Shown: positions 1 to 7,202, counted from the stretch's first letter. The stretch: 55,168 nucleotides of DNA from an uncultured Eubacteriales bacterium (GCA_900545815.1 URAM01000009.1:1-55168), one strand, 5' to 3'. The notes: a model not told the origin generated them from the sequence alone. Numbers and translations: made by a program.

Positions 1-88
1 TGGATTTCAGCGACAGCCCCGCGTTGCGCAGGTGGTGGTTGGACATCACCGTGTAATCGCGGGTTTTCTCAATGCGAAATACCGCCAT
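1..88 (-). CDS. RepA-like replication initiator / HTH protein, N-terminal fragment
   Basis: Only the first 29 residues are in the window; the gene runs off the left edge. The peptide opens MAVFRIEKTRDYTVMSNHHL, which is how the RepA N-terminal / DUF6017 helix-turn-helix proteins of Firmicutes integrative conjugative elements begin. These proteins are thought to start replication of the excised circle. The start ATG at 88-86 has a strong AAAGGAGGTGA ribosome binding site just upstream. A tandem 10-bp repeat lies about 125 bases upstream of the start. The family call rests on a short N-terminus, but that N-terminus is very characteristic. Confidence 0.65.
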   Translation of the reverse strand, partial: MAVFRIEKTRDYTVMSNHHLRNAGLSLKS

Positions 89-210
89 GGTATCACCTCC
101 TTTCGGCGGTTGGGAAAAGTGTTCGTTTTTGAGGAAAAGTTGGCCTCTATGCCGCTTGGATACCCCGGAGGGGAAAACCTATGGGAGGCGGCCTTTCGGC
201 TGATTGTGCT

Positions 211-230
211 AGGGGGAACAAGGGGGAACA
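211..230. repeat. tandem 10-bp direct repeat upstream of repA
   Basis: Two perfect head-to-tail copies of AGGGGGAACA. They lie between the divergent repA and DUF262 genes, so they could be a binding site for the RepA-like protein or another element regulator. The role is inference from position only. Confidence 0.6.
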
Positions 231-335
231 TGGGATTTTCGACTTCATTCGAGAGGAATTTAAAATAGTGGCATGGATACACTTGCGAATGGATTAAAGG
301 TGGCAGAATTACAGGGACTCTTTAGCACGAAAAAT

Positions 336-358
336 GCCGTAGGAATGAAACCTACGGC
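336..358. terminator. hairpin in the repA-DUF262 gap
   Basis: Perfect 8-bp stem GCCGTAGG / CCTACGGC with a 7-base loop. Read on the minus strand it is followed by ATTTTT, so it may end leftward transcripts before repA. It could also separate the DUF262 promoter from upstream transcription. Confidence 0.45.
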
Positions 359-388
359 GTAAAATTAATGGGCAGGAAATGGTATGTA

Positions 389-417
389 TTGATGTTAATG
401 CACAACTCTGATATAAT
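389..417 (+). promoter_or_regulatory. sigma-A promoter of the DUF262-HEPN operon
   Basis: TTGATG, a 17-base spacer and a perfect TATAAT lie 69 bases upstream of the DUF262 start. The close match means the module has its own vegetative promoter and does not depend on element readthrough. Confidence 0.7.
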
Positions 418-486
418 ATTACGTATAATTTTGGAGAAAACATATAAATAACATTTTTGTCGATAATTTGATTAGGAGGTTCTTTG

Positions 487-1554
487 ATGGATATTAATGA
501 ACAAATTGAACTTCAAATTGAAGAGGAAAAGAAAAGTGTAGATTATGATACTCGCGAATTTACTATTGAAATCGTCGTTGATAAATATTTAAAAAATCTT
601 GAGCAAAATGATAATGAAATCTTTGTTCCTGATTATCAACGTGAGTTTACATGGGATGAGCAAAGACAGTCAAAGTTTATTGAATCCATTGTTTTAGGAT
701 TACCTGTTCCCCTCATTTTCCTTGCAGAAAACGACAAAGGACGCTTGGAAATCGTAGATGGTTCTCAACGAATTAGAACACTGGCGGCATTTCTCGCTGA
801 TGAGTTAATGCTTTGTGATTTGAAAAAACTGACCAACTTAAACGGATTTTGCTTTTCGCAATTATCGCTTGGTCGCCAGCGGAAAATCAAGAATTCTGCA
901 CTAAGGGCTATTGTTTTACGTGACAATACTACCGAAGAAATTAAAAACGATATTTTTGAGAGAATTAATCGCGGTAGTGATCCTTTATATTCTATGGAGA
1001 AGCGAAAAGGAATTTTCAAAGGGCCATTTAATGATTTCATCTACAAAGAATGTGCGATTAATGACGTGTTCAAACGTATGACGCCATTGGCTCCTTTAGT
1101 TGCAAATCGGCAGGAACATGAAGAGCTTATTTTAAGGTTCTTTGCATTATATGATGCATACCCGAACTTTTCTTTTACTGATAAAGTAGGAATCGCCACT
1201 TATTTGGATACATATCTGCAAGAAATGAACCAAAAGGCTACGCAAGATCCAAATCTATTGCAAACCAAACGGAATCTTTTTAATCAAATGATTACTTTTG
1301 TTTCAAAAGCGTTTGCTTATGGATTTGCAAAAGGTAATGTGCATCAGGTCTCAAGAGTATATTTTGAAGCCATTGCGGTGGGATCTGCATTAGCTTTAAA
1401 AGAAAATCCAGACCTGGACAAAAAACCTGAAGATACACAAGCGTGGTTGCAGACAGGTGAGTTAAGCCGTATTACTTCGTCCAAATATAAAACCCATAAC
1501 AAGGCTCACATTCAAGAAAGAATTGAATATGTGAAGCGGGAATTATTAAAATGA
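487..1554 (+). CDS. DUF262 (ParB/GmrS-like) protein of a two-gene DUF262-HEPN module
   Basis: A 355-residue DUF262-family protein. The ParB-like NTPase core is visible: VPDYQREFTW at 47-56, IVDGSQRIRTL at 89-99 (the family's DGQQR motif, with S for the first Q) and FERINRGSDPL at 157-167. In GmrSD-type restriction this domain binds and hydrolyses nucleotide and drives an HNH nuclease; here there is no C-terminal DUF1524/HNH domain. The ATG at 487 is chosen because AGGAGG lies 7 bases upstream; a TTG at 484 is too close. The stop overlaps the next gene's start by ATGA, so the two are translationally coupled. A defence role is inferred from the family and the mobile-element setting. Confidence 0.85.
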   Translation: MDINEQIELQIEEEKKSVDYDTREFTIEIVVDKYLKNLEQNDNEIFVPDYQREFTWDEQRQSKFIESIVLGLPVPLIFLAENDKGRLEIVDGSQRIRTLAAFLADELMLCDLKKLTNLNGFCFSQLSLGRQRKIKNSALRAIVLRDNTTEEIKNDIFERINRGSDPLYSMEKRKGIFKGPFNDFIYKECAINDVFKRMTPLAPLVANRQEHEELILRFFALYDAYPNFSFTDKVGIATYLDTYLQEMNQKATQDPNLLQTKRNLFNQMITFVSKAFAYGFAKGNVHQVSRVYFEAIAVGSALALKENPDLDKKPEDTQAWLQTGELSRITSSKYKTHNKAHIQERIEYVKRELLK

Positions 1555-2168
1555 ATGATTTGAGTACACTGCTTAACTCTAGATACGATGAAATTAAAGA
1601 ATTGATTCTTCGGCTGTACAAAGACGAAGAAGGGGCGATGGGTTATGCTCCTACCAATCCTACTTTAAAAGCAACACTTTTTCTCTTGTACTATAACTTG
1701 ATGGAAAGCATTGTTTATTCGATGTTTGAGATGTTATTTGATGAAGTGGCAGTAAATTGTTCGGATTTTAATCAATTAGATCCTCAATTGCAAATACAAT
1801 ACAAAAAATACGACAACAACGGAACTATGGCGGAAAATGATTTGCTCAAATTGGATTTATCAAAATATTCTGGTAAAATAACTCTTTTTTCCGGAAATAT
1901 AGACGCAAGAGCAATCCGGATCTTATTAAAAAATTGGGGATTTGCAGACGACTTTCATGCTACAGGTGAAGCAAAACTTCACGACATCCGAAATTTCCGC
2001 AACATTTTAGCACATGGTGAACGTGCATTTAAGGAAGTAGGAAAAGGTTATAGTCTTAATGATATGGAGAAATATGGCGAAGCTACATACAATTACTTGT
2101 TGCCGTTGGTCAGAATCGTAAATTCGTACTTTAGCGATAAAAAATACTTGGCCGCAAATCGTATCTGA
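1551..2168 (+). CDS. MAE_28990/MAE_18760-type HEPN family protein, predicted RNase
   Basis: A 205-residue, mostly helical protein. Near the C-terminus it has RNFRNILAHGE, with R150, N151 and H155 forming the RNxxxH signature of HEPN ribonucleases. The layout resembles the MAE_28990/MAE_18760 HEPN families, which are known to sit beside DUF262 genes. It is predicted to be the RNA-cleaving effector while the upstream DUF262 protein senses or controls. The ATG at 1551 overlaps the upstream stop codon. A terminator follows at 2227-2262. What it cleaves, and whether it defends against phage or other elements, cannot be read from sequence. Confidence 0.75.
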   Translation: MNDLSTLLNSRYDEIKELILRLYKDEEGAMGYAPTNPTLKATLFLLYYNLMESIVYSMFEMLFDEVAVNCSDFNQLDPQLQIQYKKYDNNGTMAENDLLKLDLSKYSGKITLFSGNIDARAIRILLKNWGFADDFHATGEAKLHDIRNFRNILAHGERAFKEVGKGYSLNDMEKYGEATYNYLLPLVRIVNSYFSDKKYLAANRI

Positions 2169-2226
2169 AAATTTCATAATTGAATTTATAGGATAGACTA
2201 GCAAGTCTAATATTCTATGATTACAC

Positions 2227-2262
2227 AAAAACTGCCGCAAGTCTTGCTCCTGCGGCAGTTTT
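2227..2262. terminator. bidirectional terminator between the HEPN and xis genes
   Basis: Stem AAAACTGCCGCA / TGCGGCAGTTTT with an 11-base loop. It lies between the convergent HEPN and excisionase-like genes and has the A-run/T-run flanks expected of a two-way terminator. Confidence 0.8.
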
Positions 2263-2269
2263 ACTAATG

Positions 2270-2482
2270 TCAATATTCCATTTCGTCGTCTAGACCCTCC
2301 GCCTTCAGCCAATCCTCAAAGGACTTCCTGGAGATGCGGATCATGTTGCCGATGCGGATCGTCTTGAACAATCCGGAGTTGGCGAGTTTATAGGCCGAAG
2401 CGCGGCCGATACCGAGAATGGCTGCGATGTCATTCTCGGTGTATGTTCTGCTTTGGGGCATCTCTTTTTCGTTGGTGCTCAT
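2270..2482 (-). CDS. excisionase-type helix-turn-helix DNA-binding protein
   Basis: A 70-residue protein with one MerR/AlpA-like winged helix (HTH_17 type): YTENDIAAILGIGRASAYKL, then FKTIRIGNMIRISRKSFEDW. Proteins of this size and pattern are the Xis or AlpA-like regulators of integrative elements. They bend DNA at the attachment site or activate int. A GGGAGGA ribosome binding site precedes the ATG. Its promoter would lie in the 2483-2690 stretch, which also holds three TGCTAATA repeats. No integrase gene follows it, which is unusual because xis and int are commonly adjacent. It could be a regulator instead of a true excisionase. Confidence 0.7.
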   Translation of the reverse strand: MSTNEKEMPQSRTYTENDIAAILGIGRASAYKLANSGLFKTIRIGNMIRISRKSFEDWLKAEGLDDEMEY

Positions 2483-2497
2483 AAAATGATCCTCCCT

Positions 2498-2570
2498 TGC
2501 TAATATGATTTTGAAATGGCCCCTGGAAGCCCTCTGTCACAAGGGGTTCCTGCTAATACCTTGCTAATAC
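2498..2570. repeat. three TGCTAATA direct repeats next to the attachment site
   Basis: Copies: TTGCTAATA at 2498-2506, CTGCTAATAC at 2550-2559 and TTGCTAATAC at 2561-2570. They sit 140-210 bases from the tRNA fragment, inside the element. This is where arm-type binding sites of tyrosine recombinases or Xis sites are found. The role is inferred from position. Confidence 0.55.
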
Positions 2571-2706
2571 GACATTTGAAAAGCCGTTGTAAGGCAGCAT
2601 ATTTCAGGGGAATTTGTGCAAATTGACCTGCCTCCAGGCAGCACAATTTGCGAAGAAACAACACGGGAAGATATGATATGAACAATTTACGAAATGGTAC
2701 GCCGTA

Positions 2707-2751
2707 CTCCTAAGCGTGGGGCCGGAGGTTCAAATCCTCTCTGGGACGCCA
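2707..2751 (+). other. 3' half of tRNA-Arg(CCT), probable attachment site (att)
   Basis: Reading from the anticodon loop CTCCTAA (anticodon CCT at 2709-2711) there is a 3' anticodon stem GCGTG, a variable loop, a T arm with TTCAAAT loop, an acceptor strand CTGGGAC, then G and an encoded CCA. The 5' side is missing: the bases before the loop do not pair with GCGTG, and no D arm or 5' acceptor GTCCCAG is present. This is the duplicated tRNA end left by integration with crossover in the anticodon region, not a working tRNA. Confidence 0.75.
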
Positions 2752-2758
2752 GAAAGCA

Positions 2759-2798
2759 CCGCTGCAAGCCTTTTTTCGGGGTTTGCAGCGTTTTTTGT
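2759..2798 (+). terminator. terminator downstream of the tRNA-Arg fragment
   Basis: Arms CGCTGCAAGCC / GGTTTGCAGCG around a T-rich loop, followed by TTTTTTG. It was probably the original terminator of the tRNA-Arg gene, which supports the right-hand side being the old chromosomal flank. Confidence 0.75.
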
Positions 2799-2950
2799 TT
2801 CTCCTTCTCCCGATGATTCTGAAGCTGCTCCACATCTAAAGTATTTTCCCTGCCCCCAGTAGAACTGGGGCTGCTAAAGCGCCACAAAAACTGGCACCGC
2901 CGGAATTGCGGTGCCAGTCTGTTTAGATGATGGTTTTTTGAAAACCGATG

Positions 2951-2959
2951 TGATATAAT
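2951..2959 (+). promoter_or_regulatory. extended -10 promoter for the 3042 gene
   Basis: TGATATAAT (TGn-TATAAT extended -10) lies about 80 bases upstream of the membrane-protein start. The -35 position is poor (TGGTTT). Confidence 0.45.
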
Positions 2960-3041
2960 TTGTATAAGTACTGAGCGTGACAAAATCGGATTTGTAGAGA
3001 ACATACCGAAATAAGAAACCCCTATAAGTGGAGAACAAAAA

Positions 3042-3569
3042 ATGACCATTCACATCGTCAAATGCATTATTTGCGCAATCGCCCTAGGTGTTTTGTGCGG
3101 TGTAATCGGATATCGGAACCATAGGAAGCCTGCTGTTAGCAGCAAAAAGCAAAATGATACACAGTATGTTGTTGGAGTTCCGTCCGCTTTGAAATATGTC
3201 TATATGGCAATGTTTATGCTGGGAATTGGTTTGTTTCTGATATTCCTCGTATTCAAGGTAAGTGGAAATGAGTCCGTCACGATGGGACACCTCTATTTTT
3301 CGCTTGTCTTTGCGGGAATCGGACTGCTTGTCATGATATGGGCCTCGAGATGGAGTATCCTTGTGAAGGAATCGAAAATGGAATTGCGCAGGATGTTTCA
3401 TAAAAGAGCTGAATTATTCATACAGGATATCGGCAAAGTAGAAATCGGCAAAAAGGATGCTATGATCTTGTATGATAAAGTCGGGAGAAAGCTGATTACC
3501 ATAGATGGGCTGTCAGAAAACTATGATCGTTTCGCACGGAGCTTGCAGTTAAATGGAAAAATAAAGTAA
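3042..3569 (+). CDS. membrane protein of unknown function with a cytoplasmic C-terminal domain
   Basis: A 175-residue protein not confidently assigned; it resembles small DUF6560-like membrane proteins of gut Firmicutes. Three hydrophobic stretches are visible: about 5-23, 48-71 and 84-105. They are followed by a polar C-terminal domain of about 65 residues (from ESKMELRRMF) whose pattern of short strands recalls a PH-like fold. The ATG has GGAG about 9 bases upstream. It is followed by a GNAT acetyltransferase and another small membrane protein, all A+T-rich like the element side. The three may be cargo of an older insertion. Confidence 0.6.
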   Translation: MTIHIVKCIICAIALGVLCGVIGYRNHRKPAVSSKKQNDTQYVVGVPSALKYVYMAMFMLGIGLFLIFLVFKVSGNESVTMGHLYFSLVFAGIGLLVMIWASRWSILVKESKMELRRMFHKRAELFIQDIGKVEIGKKDAMILYDKVGRKLITIDGLSENYDRFARSLQLNGKIK

Positions 3570-3599
3570 GACGACTAGGGGTTGATGGAGCTAACTGAT

Positions 3600-4025
3600 A
3601 TGATTCGAATGTTACAGAATATAGATATAAACAGTGTCGCCGACATATGGCTAAAGGCAAATCTGAACGCACATTATTTCATTTCTAAACACTACTGGGT
3701 AAGTAATTATGAATTAGTGAAAAAAATGTTGGCACAGGCGGAAGTCTATGTGTATGAAGATGATAAAATAATTCAAGGTTTTGTAGGACTAAATAATGAA
3801 TACCTGGAAGGCATTTTCGTTGCTGATGAAATGCAGTCCTGCGGTATCGGTAAGCTTTTGCTGGATTATATCAAGAAGAAAAAGTCAAGATTACGGTTAA
3901 ATGTCTACCAGAAGAATACCAGAGCAATCTCTTTTTACCAAAGAGAAGGGTTTATTATTCAATGCGAGGGATGGAATGCATCTACTGATGAAAATGAATA
4001 CACAATGTCTTGGCAACAGAAATAG
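3600..4025 (+). CDS. GNAT-family N-acetyltransferase (YjaB-like)
   Basis: A 141-residue single-domain acetyltransferase. The start resembles YjaB-type proteins (MIRMLQNIDINSVADIWLKA). The acetyl-CoA pyrophosphate loop is seen as QSCGIGKLLL, preceded by the beta-strand LEGIFVADEM and followed by LRLNVYQKNTRAISFYQREGF, the usual motif B and end of a GNAT fold. The ATG at 3600 is chosen because GGAG lies 9 bases before it; upstream ATG 3585 and TTG 3582 lack spacing for a ribosome binding site. The substrate cannot be deduced. Confidence 0.8.
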   Translation: MIRMLQNIDINSVADIWLKANLNAHYFISKHYWVSNYELVKKMLAQAEVYVYEDDKIIQGFVGLNNEYLEGIFVADEMQSCGIGKLLLDYIKKKKSRLRLNVYQKNTRAISFYQREGFIIQCEGWNASTDENEYTMSWQQK

Positions 4026-4055
4026 AGATTAGGCTCTGTGAAGGAGGGACACGAG

Positions 4056-4436
4056 ATGAAGAAAATCAGCCTCATCGTTTTGCCCGTTTTAACAATACTG
4101 TTAGAAGCACTTCCGCTGGGAGCAGTTTGTATCTTTGCTCCCTCCCCGACAGAAAGAATAACCGAAACATTCTCTTACTTTAGCCTTATACCATTTGGCT
4201 ATGCAAATTTTGCTCCGCTTATTACGGCCATACTTACTATTATCATCTTGTTGCTTTCGTTGATTTCACGGAAGAAAAATAATGTTCTCAATGCTGTATT
4301 TGTTTTCTCATTTATCGCCGCAATTGTTTCTCTTTTACCGTTGATGTATGGATTAAATTATTACACCCCCGTAGGAGCCTTTATCACAATAGCACTTGCA
4401 GCAGAATGTGTTTTGGTTAAGATACAACAGAAGTAA
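4056..4436 (+). CDS. small four-helix membrane protein, unknown
   Basis: A 126-residue hydrophobic protein with about four membrane segments (roughly 5-27, 52-72, 78-98 and 103-121) and short charged loops (SRKKNN after segment 2). No family was recognised. The ATG at 4056 follows AAGGAGGG by 8 bases; an in-frame GTG further up overlaps that ribosome binding site and is rejected. It lies 30 bases after the acetyltransferase and is probably cotranscribed with it. Confidence 0.65.
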   Translation: MKKISLIVLPVLTILLEALPLGAVCIFAPSPTERITETFSYFSLIPFGYANFAPLITAILTIIILLLSLISRKKNNVLNAVFVFSFIAAIVSLLPLMYGLNYYTPVGAFITIALAAECVLVKIQQK

Positions 4437-4540
4437 AGCGATCCCTTCCAGTTTATCAAACGGAATATGATTTTTGCATAGCAGTCATGCACTACGGTGG
4501 GTGGCTGCTCCTTTTTGCGAAAGGAAAGGAGCAACTGCGA

Positions 4541-4719
4541 ATGAATTTAATTTTAGCCGAAAAGCCTCGGTTACTCCGTCTCCGGTCAAGGTGCTGGAGA
4601 CAAACCAGCGCTGCGATGGTTGTCTGGACGGCAACGGATATGTTGTCAGCTGGTGTGCCAGTCATCTAATGGAACTGTCACAACCGGAAGTCCACGATGA
4701 AACTGGACCGGTTCCGTAA
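4541..4719 (+). pseudogene. DNA topoisomerase III (topB) N-terminal relic, frameshifted
   Basis: The ATG at 4541 follows AAGGAG and reads MNLILAEK, the standard start of a type IA topoisomerase III. One frameshift around 4563 moves the match to another frame, which continues ASVT, then NQRCDGCLDGNGYVVSWC and HLMELSQPEVHDE. These align with the EKPSVA, QR-DGY-EG-GY-VSWC-GHL-EL region of TopB. The frame stops at 4719 and the other roughly 600 residues are absent. TopB is a common cargo gene of conjugative elements, so this is element debris outside the present att site. Confidence 0.8.
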
Positions 4720-4858
4720 AAACAGGCAAGAACTAGCGAACCACTTTGGACTGGATATAATACAAATCAAAAACCGGAGTGGCGCCGCTTACGCAGCGCC
4801 ACTCCGCATAAAATGCAATATTTCCCTCCACAAGGGCTTTTTTGTACTGTCCTTCCTT
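4697..4858 (+). pseudogene. possible Crp/Fnr-type HTH relic
   Basis: A frame starting at ATG 4697 reads MKLDRFRKNRQELANHFGLD, which resembles the recognition-helix region of Crp/Fnr regulators (NRQELADYLGVDRS). It then runs into a hairpin and non-protein-like sequence. It overlaps the end of the topB relic in another frame, so a deletion may have joined two genes. The match is short and could be chance. Confidence 0.25.
4776..4805. terminator. perfect hairpin at the edge of the accessory region
   Basis: Arms GGAGTGGCGC / GCGCCACTCC with a 10-base loop. There is no strong T-run on either side, so it may end transcription weakly or be a repeat end. Confidence 0.45.
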
Positions 4859-4898
4859 CTCTGGGGCAGTCTATAGCAAATGAGGGGCAGGTCATTTT

Positions 4899-7202
4899 TT
4901 AACGCTTCACAGTTTTGGTGTTGCTGAGCTGGCTGGTGCTGGTATCCTTGTAGGCACAGACTTTGTAGGAATAGGTCTTGCCGTGCTTGACTGCTTTATC
5001 CACGCAACTCAAGGTGCTGTTTTTGGTGATGGTCTTGACCTTTGTCCACTTGCCGCCATTCATCTTGCGATAGATCTCATACCCTTTGGCCTTGCTGTTC
5101 CGTGTCCAGGTCAGCTTGATGCCGGAACCTGCTTTAGCCGCCTTTTTCAGGGTCACGCCAGTGAGCCGCACGGTGCTGACCCCTTCTGAAGAGCCATCCC
5201 ACTGGCCGGAATAGGGCTGGACGGTGTAGGTATAGCTCTTGCCATTTGCGCTCACCACTGTCTTATCTGTGTAGGCAGTCACGGTACTCGTCACGGTCTT
5301 GAGCATCGTTTCTTCTCCGCCGCTGTTGCCTCGGTAGATGCGATACCCTTCCGCACCGGTCACCTTGCTCCAGGTGAGCTTGATGCCGTTTTTCTCATTG
5401 GCCGCCGCTTCTCCAGCAGAGCTGAGGCGGAGGATGGTCTTGCGCTGGTTGGCCGGCGCCATATAGCTGCCGGAGATCGCTCGGATGGAATAGGTGTAAG
5501 TGACACCGGATTTCTTCTGCACCGCCGTATCCAGATAGGTGGTAGTCTTGCCTTTGGTGATCTTGGGCAGCTCCTTAAAGCTCCCGTTCCCCGTCTTGCG
5601 CCAGATGCGGTAGCCGGTGGCATTAGCAGCCTTTTTCCAGGTCAGGCGCACACCGCCCGCTTCATTGGTCAGGGTGACCTTTTCCGTATTGTTCAGGATG
5701 GGGGCTGTGGTGCAGCTGGACTGGGTGACTGCCAACGGGGTCTTGATGGCATCAGTGACGCTGGCACGCACAGCGGACACATCCAACGGGGAAACGGCAT
5801 GGCTGCCGCTGGGGCGATAGGTGATCTGGTTCACGTCAATGCCCAGCGCAGCCGCCCAGGTCATGGCCGCCGTGTAGCGTCCCAGACTCCAGTTCAGATG
5901 CACCCCATCTCGGTTCACCTTATCCCCCACATAGCTGCTGCGCAGGTTCTGGATGGCAGTTCCGGTGGGGATATACACCGCAAAGCCGCCCACCGGAGCA
6001 ACCACCTGTGCCACCGTATCGGTGATGGCCGTGTACATGGTCATCTGATCCTGATTATAATAGTCCTGATAGTTGGTCAAGAAGCTTTGATTCTTTTTCC
6101 ACTGGCTGGGCTGGGCATAGGCCCAGGTGAGATTCCAGCCAAACTTCACCTTTTTATTGGAGCAGTCGCTCTTCAGCTTTTTCTGCAGGCTGCTGGTCAG
6201 GTTGAACCGCTCACAGGTCATGGTGACCTGACATCGAGCACCGTAATATTCCTCACTCTGTGCCGCAGTGATGGTGATGACCGCCTTACCGGTGCGCAGG
6301 AAGGTGACCCGACCACTCTCATCCACCGTCATCACCTTGGGGTTGGAGGAGGTATAGGTCAAGGCAGTCTGCGCCGATGCCTTCAAGGAGACACTGCTGG
6401 TATCTCCCCACTTGGGCACACCGCAAGTGATGGTCTGCTCACTCCGCTTTGCCGATGGCTCCACCGGTTCGGTCGGCTCGGTGGGTTCTACCGGTTCCGT
6501 GGCAGAGGTGGAGGCAGAGCTGTCTCCGGTTCCGGTATCGGCGGGTTCTGTGGACGTGTCCCCTTCCGATGGGGTGGGCGTTTCCTCTTGTGCTTCCATC
6601 GGTTCGGTGGATTCCTCCGCTGTGGGCTGAACAGGGTTGCTCAGCTGCTGTACCACCGCTTCTTCCATGGTAGCTGCGGTTGCTGCTGTGGCGGCGGTTT
6701 GCTCCGTCAGAGTCACGCTCTTGCCGATGTTCACACAGTCCCACCGCTTCACGGAGTAGTAGCTGCTGGGCACGCCAGACACACCGCTGGCCTGCTGAAG
6801 GGTGATGATGTCCCACGGCTCGTCCTTGACGCCGTATTGGATGCTCTTGCTGGTCTGCCTGCTCCAAACGCCATTGGTAGCAGCGCTGATCTTATAGTAT
6901 GTATAGCCGTTTTCTTGGTTGTTCAGCCTGTTCCAGTGCTCGGCCAGACTGCTCTTTTCGTGGTACAGGTTGCCAATGACCAGGTCATATCCAGCACTTT
7001 TCCCCATTTGATACAGATACTGTAGGCTGTCCACACTGAAACTGTTGCCCACAGCCAGGATGCGCAGGGTCTTGTCCTGGCTGGCTGCCGAGATACTGGT
7101 GTTGACCGTCCGATCCGCCCCCAGTGCTGTCCCCGGCAGCAGAGAACACACCAGCGCCAAGGTCAGGAGGAGGGTTGTGATCTTCCGAAACCGTTTTTTC
7201 AT
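4899..7202 (-). CDS. secreted SGNH-like (DUF4886) protein with Ig-like insert and three Fn3 domains
   Basis: A 767-residue exported protein. The signal peptide is KKRFRKIT followed by a hydrophobic stretch and an ALGAD cleavage region near residue 29. The SGNH nucleophile block is LAVGNSFS (49-56) and the closing DxxH block is DGVHL (432-436). These belong to one DUF4886 hydrolase domain interrupted at about 165-330 by a Pro/Thr/Glu-rich linker and a BIG2-like Ig domain (TYTSSNPKVMTVDESGRVTF). Three fibronectin type III repeats fill about 508-767. DUF4886 proteins are predicted carbohydrate esterases; the substrate is unknown. ATG 7202 is preferred over 7223 because AAAGGA lies 9 bases upstream. 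No cell-wall sorting signal is seen. Confidence 0.85.
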   Translation of the reverse strand: MKKRFRKITTLLLTLALVCSLLPGTALGADRTVNTSISAASQDKTLRILAVGNSFSVDSLQYLYQMGKSAGYDLVIGNLYHEKSSLAEHWNRLNNQENGYTYYKISAATNGVWSRQTSKSIQYGVKDEPWDIITLQQASGVSGVPSSYYSVKRWDCVNIGKSVTLTEQTAATAATAATMEEAVVQQLSNPVQPTAEESTEPMEAQEETPTPSEGDTSTEPADTGTGDSSASTSATEPVEPTEPTEPVEPSAKRSEQTITCGVPKWGDTSSVSLKASAQTALTYTSSNPKVMTVDESGRVTFLRTGKAVITITAAQSEEYYGARCQVTMTCERFNLTSSLQKKLKSDCSNKKVKFGWNLTWAYAQPSQWKKNQSFLTNYQDYYNQDQMTMYTAITDTVAQVVAPVGGFAVYIPTGTAIQNLRSSYVGDKVNRDGVHLNWSLGRYTAAMTWAAALGIDVNQITYRPSGSHAVSPLDVSAVRASVTDAIKTPLAVTQSSCTTAPILNNTEKVTLTNEAGGVRLTWKKAANATGYRIWRKTGNGSFKELPKITKGKTTTYLDTAVQKKSGVTYTYSIRAISGSYMAPANQRKTILRLSSAGEAAANEKNGIKLTWSKVTGAEGYRIYRGNSGGEETMLKTVTSTVTAYTDKTVVSANGKSYTYTVQPYSGQWDGSSEGVSTVRLTGVTLKKAAKAGSGIKLTWTRNSKAKGYEIYRKMNGGKWTKVKTITKNSTLSCVDKAVKHGKTYSYKVCAYKDTSTSQLSNTKTVKR

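Larger units (their letters stand above)
89..486. other. intergenic region between repA and the DUF262 gene
   Basis: A gap of about 400 bases between divergent genes. It holds the repA ribosome binding site, a tandem 10-bp repeat (211-230), a hairpin (336-358) and the promoter of the DUF262 gene (389-417). The two overlapping 78-codon ORFs here lie on opposite strands and look like chance frames. No other gene is seen. Confidence 0.6.
1..2751. mobile_element. right end of an integrated conjugative-type element
   Basis: This stretch carries the start of a RepA-like initiator (minus strand), a DUF262/HEPN pair, and an excisionase-type HTH gene, and it ends at a 3' half of tRNA-Arg(CCT). It is visibly richer in A+T than the core genes further right. 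When an element integrates into a tRNA, one junction keeps a whole tRNA and the other keeps only the duplicated 3' part followed by chromosome. That logic puts the element to the left of 2751. No integrase or conjugation gene lies within the window, so the element type is inferred from the RepA and Xis relatives. The left end is outside the window. Confidence 0.6.
2483..3041. other. element end, tRNA fragment and start of the flanking region
   Basis: About 560 bases without a credible gene. From left to right it holds three TGCTAATA direct repeats, an imperfect inverted repeat around 2615-2650, the tRNA-Arg 3' half, a terminator, a hairpin with ACTGGCACCG / CGGTGCCAGT arms (2890-2919) and an extended -10 promoter (2951-2959) for the next gene. 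Confidence 0.6.
4437..4898. other. gene debris between the accessory region and the core genes
   Basis: About 460 bases with no intact gene. It contains a hairpin with TGCTCCTTT / AAAGGAGCA arms (about 4507-4534), a ribosome binding site with a frameshifted topB start, a short HTH-like relic and a perfect hairpin at 4776-4805. It looks like the decayed edge of an older mobile element. Confidence 0.6.

Noticed and set aside
2691..2751. A complete tRNA gene
   Set aside because: Only the anticodon loop and everything 3' of it are present; the 5' stem strands and D arm are missing, so this is an att remnant.
2687..3049. A 120-codon minus-strand frame over the tRNA fragment
   Set aside because: Its end reads RGFEPPAPRLGVRRT, the well-known spurious translation antisense to tRNA genes.
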